From CAWHOW01 sp963831005 (GTDB lineage: Bacteria > Bacteroidota > Bacteroidia > Bacteroidales > CG2-30-32-10), in assembly GCA_963831005.1 (NCBI GenBank), contig CAWHOW010000007.1, forward strand, positions 248,001-312,000: a DNA stretch of 64,000 bases, read 5' to 3'. Positions 18,281-25,650 of this stretch are shown piece by piece. A program made the position numbers and the translations under genes. Below the pieces are notes generated by a model. That model did no database searches. It was not told where the DNA came from and saw only the letters and a list, made by a program, of their open reading frames with translations. The stretch's first letter is position 1; each line of letters opens with the position of its first letter.

Positions 18281-18394
18281 ATGAAAACACGAATAAAAAA
18301 AATAATAAAGCAAATACGTAAAGCGCTTGCTGGGTATGTAACGTATCAAAATCCATTTGGAAGGATAAACGAATTTTCGTTAAGGGATCAATGA
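18281..18394 (+). CDS. Possible small basic protein, 37 aa
   Basis: The ORF MKTRIKKIIKQIRKALAGYV continues with TYQNPFGRINEFSLRDQ. It starts at the same place relative to the leader element as the conserved 60-aa membrane protein at 715. The N-terminal half is a basic amphipathic helix; no membrane span. No family is recognised. The leader in front is the main support for it being a gene. Confidence 0.4.
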   Translation: MKTRIKKIIKQIRKALAGYVTYQNPFGRINEFSLRDQ

Positions 18395-18518
18395 TAGATA
18401 TTGTCCTTTATACAACTTGCCTGATGCAGGGCATTATATAAATGCCTTGCATTTTCTGTTTTCAGAATTTAAATTGTCTATCCATAGATCAAGCGCCAGC
18501 TTAGCCGCCAGACAGTTT

Positions 18519-18623
18519 GTTATTGACGCAGCCCCAGTAGTTATAGACGCATTCCCGGTAGTTATGGACTCAGTCCAACTGGACATTGTCGCTATGCTTA
18601 TAGTCATAGACGCAATAACTACT
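18519..18623. repeat. 21-bp tandem array, 5 units
   Basis: Units start at 18519, 18540, 18561, 18582 and 18603 with consensus near GTTATAGACGCA...CCnGTA. The copies are diverged but keep the 21-base period. The array lies in the gap between the small ORF and the convergent DNA-metabolism gene; the rest of 18395-18680 shows nothing else. Confidence 0.7.
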
Positions 18624-18679
18624 GGGAAAGAGGAACTGTTTATAAAGAAACGCACGTTTTCTATAAAAAGGTTTTGTTT

Positions 18680-19441
18680 TTAATGCACTTCCGTTAAAAA
18701 CTTCCTGTATTTTTTTTGCATAAAGCGCATTTGTTGCCGCAGGTTTTTTCTTTCTTTTATGTTTATAGCGTTAAAATATTCTTTCCATAAGCCCTGAAAT
18801 TGTTTTTCGTCATCGCTTAAAACAGCATCTTCAATTTTACCCTGTGTGCCGAAATACTTGTTTGCAAAGGTTATTTCGGAAACTTTTTTAAGGTCGTAAA
18901 ACAAACCATACTTCCTTTTCACGTCATAAATAACCCATTGCTGATCATTGAACCTGTTTTGGAAATGCTTGCCAATAAGAGGCAATACATTATAATCGGG
19001 CGAAATCGGCGAGAAGTAAATATTATCGGCTGTTTTCTGGAACCTTACAAATTCAATCATTCTGCATGCTTCGCGCGTAACTTTCATGCTCAGGTTCTTT
19101 ATTCCAATCACAAGTTCATCACGATAATCCATTTCAATATTATAATTTTTAGAAAAGATGTTCATTATATGTTTATAAATAATCATATCGGCTTCTTCCG
19201 ATTCAGACAGATGAGCCTTGTAAATCCTTTGACAGCCTTCTTCAGAAAGATTAGCCAACAAACCTTTCCAAACCCTTTCTGCTTTATTGATGTCGCGTAC
19301 TACTTTGTAATTCTCTCCGAAAAGTGCAGACTGGAAACTCATACTACTCACTATCTTGTCGGGTATTATTTTCAGGTTATACGAATCGAATACAATCGTA
19401 AGCAGTCCTTCAAAAGTTTTATCGTAAGTAAAAATATTCAT
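18680..19441 (-). CDS. TIGR03915-type DNA metabolism protein (radical SAM partner)
   Basis: 253 aa. The pattern (N-terminal IFTYDKTFEGLLTIVFDSY, central FVRFQKTADNIYFSPISPDYNVLPLIGKHFQNRF, then WVIYDVKRKYGLFYDL) is that of the DUF4130/TIGR03915 family, which is nearly always paired with the radical SAM protein encoded next door. Some relatives are fused to a uracil-DNA glycosylase domain, hence the inferred role in DNA repair. The gene starts two bases after the stop of the radical SAM gene, so they form an operon. The chemistry is not known. Confidence 0.87.
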   Translation of the reverse strand: MNIFTYDKTFEGLLTIVFDSYNLKIIPDKIVSSMSFQSALFGENYKVVRDINKAERVWKGLLANLSEEGCQRIYKAHLSESEEADMIIYKHIMNIFSKNYNIEMDYRDELVIGIKNLSMKVTREACRMIEFVRFQKTADNIYFSPISPDYNVLPLIGKHFQNRFNDQQWVIYDVKRKYGLFYDLKKVSEITFANKYFGTQGKIEDAVLSDDEKQFQGLWKEYFNAINIKERKNLRQQMRFMQKKYRKFLTEVH

Positions 19442-19443
19442 TT

Positions 19444-20706
19444 TTAGTTGAACAATTCCAATTGCTTTGATACTTCATCTTTCTTAACAGGTTTAGGCGC
19501 TTCCAGTAATTTATTTTTAATGATAATGGGGTCTATGTTCAGTATGCCATTGTTAAGTTCAGCGCATGTTATAAAGTATTTTGCACGCTTCAGCACAACG
19601 CCTATTTTCTTAAGGTTATTAAAAGTAAGTTTACCATACCTCCGTGCCGAAACTATAAGTTTTGCCGACCTTACACCAATTCCGGGAATACGAAGTATCA
19701 TTTCATAATCTGCTTTATTCACATCCACAGGGAATAGCCATATGTTTCGCAAAGCATAGCTGAGTTTTGGATCTATCTCAAGGTCAAGGTCGGGGTGATT
19801 TGCGTTCACAATTTCATCAGCTTTAAATTCATAGAACCTCATCAGCCAGTCGGCCTGGTAAAGTCTGTTTTCCCTTTTAAGCGGAGATTGTGTAATAACG
19901 GGTAATCTTTTGTCGTAATCATTAACAGGCGAATATGCCGAATAATAAACACGTTTCAGCTTTTGACCACTATATAAGTTAGAAGCAAGATTAACAATCT
20001 GCATATCATTTTCGGGGGTTGCACCTATTATAAGTTGTGTGCTTTGCCCGGCAGGAACAAATGATTGAGCATTCCTGAACAGTTTGCGTTCTTCTTTATT
20101 GGCAATAATTCCATCTTTCAAAAATCCCATGGGGCTGTAAACATCATGAAAGTTCTTATCCGGAGCAAGTAGTTTTAAATTAGGTTCGGTGGGAATCTCA
20201 ATGTTCACGCTAAGCCTGTCGGCGTATAAGCCTGCTTCTTTTAAGATATCATTGCTTGCACCGGGTATTGCTTTTAAATGAATATATCCGAAGAACTTTT
20301 CTTTAGTCCTTAATTCTTTTGCCACCCTGGTAAGGAGTTCCATTGTGTAATCAGGATTCTTAATTACTCCCGAACTAAGGAAAAGTCCTTCAATATAGTT
20401 TCTCCTGTAAAAGTTTATCGTGATACCTACTATCTCGTCAACCTTGAAGGTAGCCCTTTTTATATCGTTGCTTTTCCTGTTGATGCAATATGCGCAATCG
20501 TAAATACAATGATTAGAGAATAATATTTTAAGCAGCGAAATGCACCTTCCGTCTTCAGTGAAACTATGGCATATGCCTGCTGCAAGTGAATTGCCCACTC
20601 CCATGCCATTATTCTGCCTGTTGCTTCCGCTCGAGGAACATGAAACGTCATATTTGGCAGCGCCTGATAGTATTTTTAACTTGTCGGTTACATCGGACGA
20701 TAGCAT
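19444..20706 (-). CDS. Putative DNA modification/repair radical SAM protein (TIGR03916)
   Basis: 420 aa from the ATG at 20706, which gives the family's usual N-terminus MLSSDVTDKLKILSGAAKYD; the open frame extends to 20898 but would place it after the divergent gene's promoter. The 4Fe-4S cluster motif is Cys67-x3-Cys71-x2-Cys74 (HCIYDCAYC). The C-terminal part has a helix-hairpin-helix DNA-binding motif, LRIPGIGVRSAKLIVSARRYG. Together with the TIGR03915 partner it is thought to act on damaged or modified DNA. A -7 box lies 22 bases ahead. The divergent S24-type regulator starts 98 bases away. Confidence 0.9.
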   Translation of the reverse strand: MLSSDVTDKLKILSGAAKYDVSCSSSGSNRQNNGMGVGNSLAAGICHSFTEDGRCISLLKILFSNHCIYDCAYCINRKSNDIKRATFKVDEIVGITINFYRRNYIEGLFLSSGVIKNPDYTMELLTRVAKELRTKEKFFGYIHLKAIPGASNDILKEAGLYADRLSVNIEIPTEPNLKLLAPDKNFHDVYSPMGFLKDGIIANKEERKLFRNAQSFVPAGQSTQLIIGATPENDMQIVNLASNLYSGQKLKRVYYSAYSPVNDYDKRLPVITQSPLKRENRLYQADWLMRFYEFKADEIVNANHPDLDLEIDPKLSYALRNIWLFPVDVNKADYEMILRIPGIGVRSAKLIVSARRYGKLTFNNLKKIGVVLKRAKYFITCAELNNGILNIDPIIIKNKLLEAPKPVKKDEVSKQLELFN

Positions 20707-20727
20707 AAATTCATTGATTATCCAAAA

Positions 20728-20735
20728 CAAAAATA
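20728..20735 (-). promoter_or_regulatory. -7 promoter box for the radical SAM operon
   Basis: CAAAAATA reads TATTTTTG on the minus strand, 22 bases ahead of the ATG at 20706. It supports the shorter start. Confidence 0.5.
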
Positions 20736-20780
20736 CTAATAAAAACAGAAATGCATATAATATTAGCAAATAATATTTTC

Positions 20781-20788
20781 TATCTTTG
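20781..20788 (+). promoter_or_regulatory. -7 promoter box for the S24 regulator
   Basis: TATCTTTG matches TAnnTTTG, 15 bases ahead of the ATG at 20804. It lies back to back with the minus-strand box at 20728-20735; an operator for the regulator would be expected between them. Confidence 0.5.
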
Positions 20789-20803
20789 TTTAAAATTACA
20801 TTT

Positions 20804-21601
20804 ATGAGTTTCATTGGTTCAAATATTAAGTTCCTGAGGAAGCAGAAAAACCTTACACAGGATGAGCTTTCAAAGAAAATAGGAGTGAATCGTTCCATGA
20901 TAGGCTCTTATGAAGAAGGCAGAGCGAAACCCAAGATTTCTACCATTCAGATCATGGCTCATTACTTTAATACAGGTGTTGATGATCTGATAAATAAAGA
21001 CCTTAGTTTAAATACTAAATCAACAAAAACTAAGTCATCAGGGAAAGATATTAAAAGAAGCTCACTTCGCATTCTTTCAACCATAGTTGATAATGAAAAC
21101 AATGAACTTATCACAGTTGTTCCTGTTAAAGCTGTAGCAGGTTACCTTAATGGCTTTTCCGATCCCGAATATATTGAGAAACTTCCAAAGTTCACATTGC
21201 CTTTACAGGAACTTTCACCAAACAGGACATACAGGGTTTTTCAAATAAAGGGCAAAAGTATGGAGCCCGTCGTTGAAGGTTCATATATAATTTGCGAATA
21301 CGTACAAGACTGGGAGGAAATAAAGAACGGGAAAACATATATTCTTTTAACTAAAGAGGAAGGCATGGTGTATAAACGTGTTTACAACCGGATAGAGGAG
21401 GGTAGCGAATTGATACTTAAGTCTGATAATCCCGAATATGAGCCTTATACTGTGAAGATTGATAATGTAAGTGAAGCATGGAAAGCCTTAGGATTTATGA
21501 GTTTTAATCTCCCCGAACCCGATGAGGTATCATTGCATAAGTTGATGCATCTTGTTTCTGAGATGCAAAAGGATATTAAAAAATTGAAAAACGGGAGATA
21601 A
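20804..21601 (+). CDS. XRE-type HTH / S24 peptidase regulator (LexA/CI-like)
   Basis: 265 aa. Residues about 5-60 are an XRE helix-turn-helix (LRKQKNLTQDELSKKIGVNRS). The C-terminal half is an S24 domain with the catalytic pair Ser152 (GKSMEPVV) and Lys191 (MVYKRVY). An Ala-Gly bond sits at 112-113 (VAGYL), where CI and LexA relatives cut themselves after DNA damage. The C-terminus forms a short coiled coil. It is divergent from the radical SAM DNA repair operon and probably controls it. The start at 20804 is chosen over 20786 because the latter codon overlaps the promoter box. Confidence 0.9.
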   Translation: MSFIGSNIKFLRKQKNLTQDELSKKIGVNRSMIGSYEEGRAKPKISTIQIMAHYFNTGVDDLINKDLSLNTKSTKTKSSGKDIKRSSLRILSTIVDNENNELITVVPVKAVAGYLNGFSDPEYIEKLPKFTLPLQELSPNRTYRVFQIKGKSMEPVVEGSYIICEYVQDWEEIKNGKTYILLTKEEGMVYKRVYNRIEEGSELILKSDNPEYEPYTVKIDNVSEAWKALGFMSFNLPEPDEVSLHKLMHLVSEMQKDIKKLKNGR

Positions 21602-21851
21602 GATTCTATTTATCTTAAACGGTTTCCGAATTTAATTCGGAAATAAGATTATATGATTTAGTCATTTATATATTCATTAAATTTACCTTCCTTAGCAACA
21701 ACCTTGGAATTATGAACTTTAATACCTGCTGTTAAATGTTATCCCTTTTTCTTCAATCCTATCGTTTCAAACAGAAATATTCCTGCTTTTTTAGAAAGCA
21801 GATTTAACAATTTCTTAATATTGCAGCTCGTTACTTAATATTAAATTAACA

Positions 21852-21859
21852 TACTTTTG
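21852..21859 (+). promoter_or_regulatory. -7 promoter box for PiT copy 1
   Basis: TACTTTTG, 17 bases ahead of the ATG at 21877. The same box occurs at the same position ahead of copy 2. Confidence 0.55.
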
Positions 21860-21876
21860 GAGCCAATCTTAGTTTA

Positions 21877-23295
21877 ATGTTTGGATTAGATACCGGCTTA
21901 ACCCTTCTTTTGCTGATGTGCCTGCTGGCGGCATGCACCTTCGAGTTCATCAATGGTTTTCACGATACGGCAAATGCAGTGGCTACGGTTATTTACACCA
22001 ATTCGCTTAAACCCCGTATTGCAGTAATCTGGTCGGGCACCTGGAACTTCATAGGCGTGTACTTTGGCGGTATAGCCGTTGCTATGGCCATAGTTAACCT
22101 TCTGCCTGTTGAAGCCCTTGTCGATAACGATATGTCGCACGGCATAGCTATGATCATGTCGCTTATCTGCACCGCCATCATCTGGAACCTTACCAACTGG
22201 CGCTTTGGCATACCTATTTCAAGTTCACATTCCCTTATAGGTTCTATATTCGGTGTAGGACTTGCATACAGGTTCTTGCCCGGAAGCTCTGCTGTTGCAC
22301 TAAACTGGCATAAAGTGCAGGATGTGGGACTGTCGTTGCTCATATCGCCTATACTTGGGTTTTTCCTTGTTATGTTTGTTATGTATATTTTGCTGAAAAC
22401 CATAAGAAAAAGTAACAGGCGACTATTTAAAAAGCCTCCCACCGGCAAAGCTCCTCCTATATGGATAAGGTCGGTAATGGTGCTTGCATGTACGGGCGTG
22501 AGTTTTTCGCATGGCTCCAACGATGGTCAGAAAGGCGTTGGCCTGATAATGATGATATTGATAGGCATCGTGCCCGGTTACTTTGCCCTCGACCGCAGTA
22601 AGAGCCCTGTAATTATGCACAACAGTATGGTGCAGGTAGATAATGCCATACGAAAGATAGATACTTCGAAGATTAGCCTTGCCCAATACCAGATGTTAAA
22701 AACGATACATGGCAAAGCCGATACGATTGAAGCTACGGTTAGCCAAATTACTTCATTCGACCAGATCCCGCAGGATAAACATTTCCTGTTAAGGAAAAAC
22801 ATTTTGATCCTTGCCCGTAATGTTGACCTTCTATTGAAAAGTGTGAGCGAAAACAACAATAAATGCCTACCTGACAAAGATGTAACTTTATTGAAAAAGA
22901 ACGTTGCCGGCTTAAGAACGAATACCGAATATGCTCCCTGGTGGGTAATTTTAATGGTGTCTGTTTCGCTTGGCATGGGGACAATGATAGGTTGGAAACG
23001 AATTGTAGTTACCGTTGGCGAAAAGATAGGTAAAACCAGTCTTAACTATGCGCAGGGAGCTACAAGCCAGATAATAGCAGCAAGTACTATCGGAATATCC
23101 TCTATGTTCGGTTTGCCTGTAAGCACCACTCATGTGCTTAATTCGGGCATTGCAGGAAGTATGGTTGCCCAGAAAGGTTTAGCTAATTTGCAGGGGGGGA
23201 CAATAAAAAGTATTGCCTTATCGTGGGTGATAACATTGCCTATCACCACTATTCTTTCAGGTTCAATATTCCTTTTTTTGCGTTGGATTTTGTAA
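21877..23295 (+). CDS. pit: PiT family inorganic phosphate transporter, copy 1
   Basis: 472 aa. The PiT signature is present twice, as in all members: GFHDTANAVATVIYT near residue 27 and VSFSHGSNDGQKGVGL in the second half. About 10-12 membrane spans surround a cytosolic loop (about residues 240-350) of a PhoU-like helical type. These carriers import phosphate with protons or sodium. The neighbour is a tandem paralog of nearly the same length. Together with ppk1, ppx and ppk2 in this window it suggests phosphate uptake feeding polyphosphate. Confidence 0.95.
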   Translation: MFGLDTGLTLLLLMCLLAACTFEFINGFHDTANAVATVIYTNSLKPRIAVIWSGTWNFIGVYFGGIAVAMAIVNLLPVEALVDNDMSHGIAMIMSLICTAIIWNLTNWRFGIPISSSHSLIGSIFGVGLAYRFLPGSSAVALNWHKVQDVGLSLLISPILGFFLVMFVMYILLKTIRKSNRRLFKKPPTGKAPPIWIRSVMVLACTGVSFSHGSNDGQKGVGLIMMILIGIVPGYFALDRSKSPVIMHNSMVQVDNAIRKIDTSKISLAQYQMLKTIHGKADTIEATVSQITSFDQIPQDKHFLLRKNILILARNVDLLLKSVSENNNKCLPDKDVTLLKKNVAGLRTNTEYAPWWVILMVSVSLGMGTMIGWKRIVVTVGEKIGKTSLNYAQGATSQIIAASTIGISSMFGLPVSTTHVLNSGIAGSMVAQKGLANLQGGTIKSIALSWVITLPITTILSGSIFLFLRWIL

Positions 23296-23351
23296 GTAAA
23301 AGTCTTAACGATTTCTTAATATTTATTTTGCTTATTTATTATAGAAGTTAG

Positions 23352-23359
23352 TACTTTTG
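23352..23359 (+). promoter_or_regulatory. -7 promoter box for PiT copy 2
   Basis: TACTTTTG, 17 bases ahead of the TTG at 23377. TTGC about 20 bases further upstream may serve as the -33 element. Confidence 0.55.
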
Positions 23360-23376
23360 AATCAAATTTCAATACA

Positions 23377-24792
23377 TTGTTTGGATTAGATAGCGGCGTA
23401 ACAATACTTCTTATTTTTTGTCTGCTTGCCGCCTGCACCTTCGAATTCATTAACGGTTTTCACGATACGGCAAATGCCGTAGCCACAGTTATATATACAC
23501 ACTCACTTAAACCGAGAATTGCGGTTATCCTTTCAGGCTTTTTAAATTTTGTTGGAGTATATTTCGGTGGAATTGCAGTTGCCATTGGCATCGTAAATCT
23601 TTTGCCTTTAGAAGCCCTGGTCGATGCAAATATGGCACATGGAATAGCCATGATCATGTCGCTTATTTTCACTGCTATTATATGGAATCTTGGAACATGG
23701 TATTTAGGTATTCCTGTTTCCAGTTCACATACGCTGATAGGCTCGATATTCGGTGTAGGACTAGCTTTTATGTTCCTTCCGGGCAGTCATGCTGTTGCAT
23801 TAAACTGGCATAAAGTGGAAGAAGTGGGTCTTTCGCTGCTCATATCGCCTATCATAGGTTTTGTGTTTACCATGTTGTTGATGTACTTATTAAAGAGATT
23901 AATAAAGAATAAAACTATATTTAAAAACCCAAATGTAAATAAGGCTCCTCCGATGTGGATAAGGTCAATTTTAGTATTTACTAGTATGGGGGTAAGTTTT
24001 TCGCATGGCTCTAACGACGGACAAAAAGGCGTAGGACTGGTTATGATGATACTTATTGGTATAGCTCCTGCTTATTTCGCTATCGACAGAACCAAGAGCC
24101 CTGCTGCTATGATATCGAATATCACCAGGATAGAAAAGACCATTAATGAAATAGATACATTGAAATTACCGGCAGATAATAGGAAGCAGCTGGCGATGAT
24201 TCACTCAACGCTTGATTCAATATCGCCAATAATTGCTAATGTTAAAAGTTTTAAAGATATCCCCGATAATAAACATTTTATCCTGCGCAAAAGCATTATT
24301 CTTATTTCTAAGAGTATGGATAAATTACTTGCATCCAACACAGAAAACCAATATAAGTTCCTTAACGTTACCAATGCCGGAAATTTAAAGAAAGAAGTTT
24401 CAATGCTTAAAACCAATACCGAATATGCTCCTATCTGGGTTATACTTCTGATTTCTATGTCTCTTGGATTAGGCACCATGATTGGATGGAAGAGGATAGT
24501 TATTACTATTGGCGAAAGGATAGGTAAAACCCACATGAATTACGCACAGGGAGTAACCAGCCAGCTTGTAGCAGCAAGCACTATCAGCATTTCATCCATG
24601 CTTGGCTTGCCGGTGAGCACAACACATGTATTAAGCTCTGGGGTGGCAGGTTCAATGGTGGCACAGGACGGCATAAAGAACTTGCAGGGTAAAACACTTA
24701 AGAACATAGGGCTTGCATGGGTAGTCACCTTGCCTGTAACTATTGTCCTTTCTGGAAGCTTATTCCTGCTTCTACGCTGGATAATTGCATAA
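23377..24792 (+). CDS. pit: PiT family inorganic phosphate transporter, copy 2
   Basis: 471 aa, collinear with the preceding gene (MFGLDSGVTILLIFCLLAACTFEF..., VSFSHGSNDGQKGVGL). The two differ most in the cytosolic loop. The start is a TTG codon whose position matches the ATG of copy 1 exactly (TTG TTT GGA TTA GAT against ATG TTT GGA TTA GAT), and each has its own TACTTTTG box at the same spacing. The pair arose by tandem duplication that included the promoter. A perfect 13-bp inverted repeat follows the stop. Confidence 0.95.
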   Translation: MFGLDSGVTILLIFCLLAACTFEFINGFHDTANAVATVIYTHSLKPRIAVILSGFLNFVGVYFGGIAVAIGIVNLLPLEALVDANMAHGIAMIMSLIFTAIIWNLGTWYLGIPVSSSHTLIGSIFGVGLAFMFLPGSHAVALNWHKVEEVGLSLLISPIIGFVFTMLLMYLLKRLIKNKTIFKNPNVNKAPPMWIRSILVFTSMGVSFSHGSNDGQKGVGLVMMILIGIAPAYFAIDRTKSPAAMISNITRIEKTINEIDTLKLPADNRKQLAMIHSTLDSISPIIANVKSFKDIPDNKHFILRKSIILISKSMDKLLASNTENQYKFLNVTNAGNLKKEVSMLKTNTEYAPIWVILLISMSLGLGTMIGWKRIVITIGERIGKTHMNYAQGVTSQLVAASTISISSMLGLPVSTTHVLSSGVAGSMVAQDGIKNLQGKTLKNIGLAWVVTLPVTIVLSGSLFLLLRWIIA

Positions 24793-24809
24793 ATCTAAAT
24801 AGATGACAC

Positions 24810-24852
24810 TAATTCAGGCATTCTAATTCGAAATATTAAAATGCCTGAATTA
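24810..24852. terminator. Bidirectional terminator-like hairpin
   Basis: TAATTCAGGCATT (24810-24822) and AATGCCTGAATTA (24840-24852) form a perfect 13-bp stem with a 17-base loop, between the convergent pit and DUF4251 genes. An AT-rich tract follows on both sides. Confidence 0.65.
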
Positions 24853-24863
24853 AAATTTCCTAA

Positions 24864-25427
24864 TTAATAAACAAAGTATGATTCGCCCGTATAAATATGA
24901 GCGTAATCCCTTTCAACTATATTTCCATCAAATAGTTTACTACCCCCAATGGTAACACTTGCATGCCCATCAGCTGAAACATCAATGTTGATATCATAAG
25001 GCCAGCCTCCTAAATTAGAAGTAATTTCAAGATGAAGATTAAATGATTTATTTTTATCATTTTTCAACAGGTCCCATTTAGTAATTTTACCTTTTAATGT
25101 TACCCCGCCAACATCATTATACCCTTTACTTCTATTAGAGCCAGTTTGAGTTACAATATTATCAGAATTTACTGAAATAAAATTAAGTCCTGCTGTAGCA
25201 TTTCGTTCAACCCCTGAGGAAGACGTTTTTGTATTTGCATTTAGAACAAGATTTCGGCTGTTTAATATTGCTCCAGTGGCTAAGTATTGATCTTCTAACT
25301 TAGCTTCTTTAGCTTCCTTCTTTTTCTGAGAAGCTTCTTTCCTTAATTCTTTTTTTGTCTTCACATTTTGTGAGACAGCGTTGCTAACTTGTGTAAGCAC
25401 GCATAGGATGATGATTAAAGTTTTCAT
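24864..25427 (-). CDS. DUF4251 domain protein, exported
   Basis: 187 aa from the ATG at 25427, with signal peptide MKTLIIILCVLTQVSNAVSQ. A lysine/glutamate-rich helix (KKELRKEASQKKKEAKEAK) follows, then the DUF4251 fold: GLNFISVNSDNIVTQTGS, GYNDVGGVTLKGKITKWDL, INIDVSADGHASVTIGG. The family occurs in Bacteroidota, is secreted or periplasmic, and has no known function. A further in-frame start at 25460 would add 11 residues ahead of the signal peptide and is less likely. Confidence 0.87.
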   Translation of the reverse strand: MKTLIIILCVLTQVSNAVSQNVKTKKELRKEASQKKKEAKEAKLEDQYLATGAILNSRNLVLNANTKTSSSGVERNATAGLNFISVNSDNIVTQTGSNRSKGYNDVGGVTLKGKITKWDLLKNDKNKSFNLHLEITSNLGGWPYDINIDVSADGHASVTIGGSKLFDGNIVERDYAHIYTGESYFVY

Positions 25428-25650
25428 GATGATTAGGTTTTGGTTTAAATTAATAAGCAATAATTATGCCAATTGACTATGAATTTAGAACTTTTAAGTG
25501 ATTTCTTTGTATAATGGGCAACAATCGTATAATAAATAGATTTTGTTTTCTTCAAAAAGGTTTTTTAATATAGGAGAAAACCCTAATTTTACGCCCTCTA
25601 AAATTGAACACATTTGTTCTGTAGCATTTAATTTCGATACTTAGCTTTAG

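Noticed and set aside
18417..18683. ORF of 88 codons on the plus strand
   Set aside because: It is mostly the 21-bp array at 18519-18623 and runs into the convergent DNA-metabolism gene.
21993..22520. Long antisense ORF (175 codons) in PiT copy 1
   Set aside because: Shadow of a high-quality transporter gene; composition follows the opposite strand's codons.
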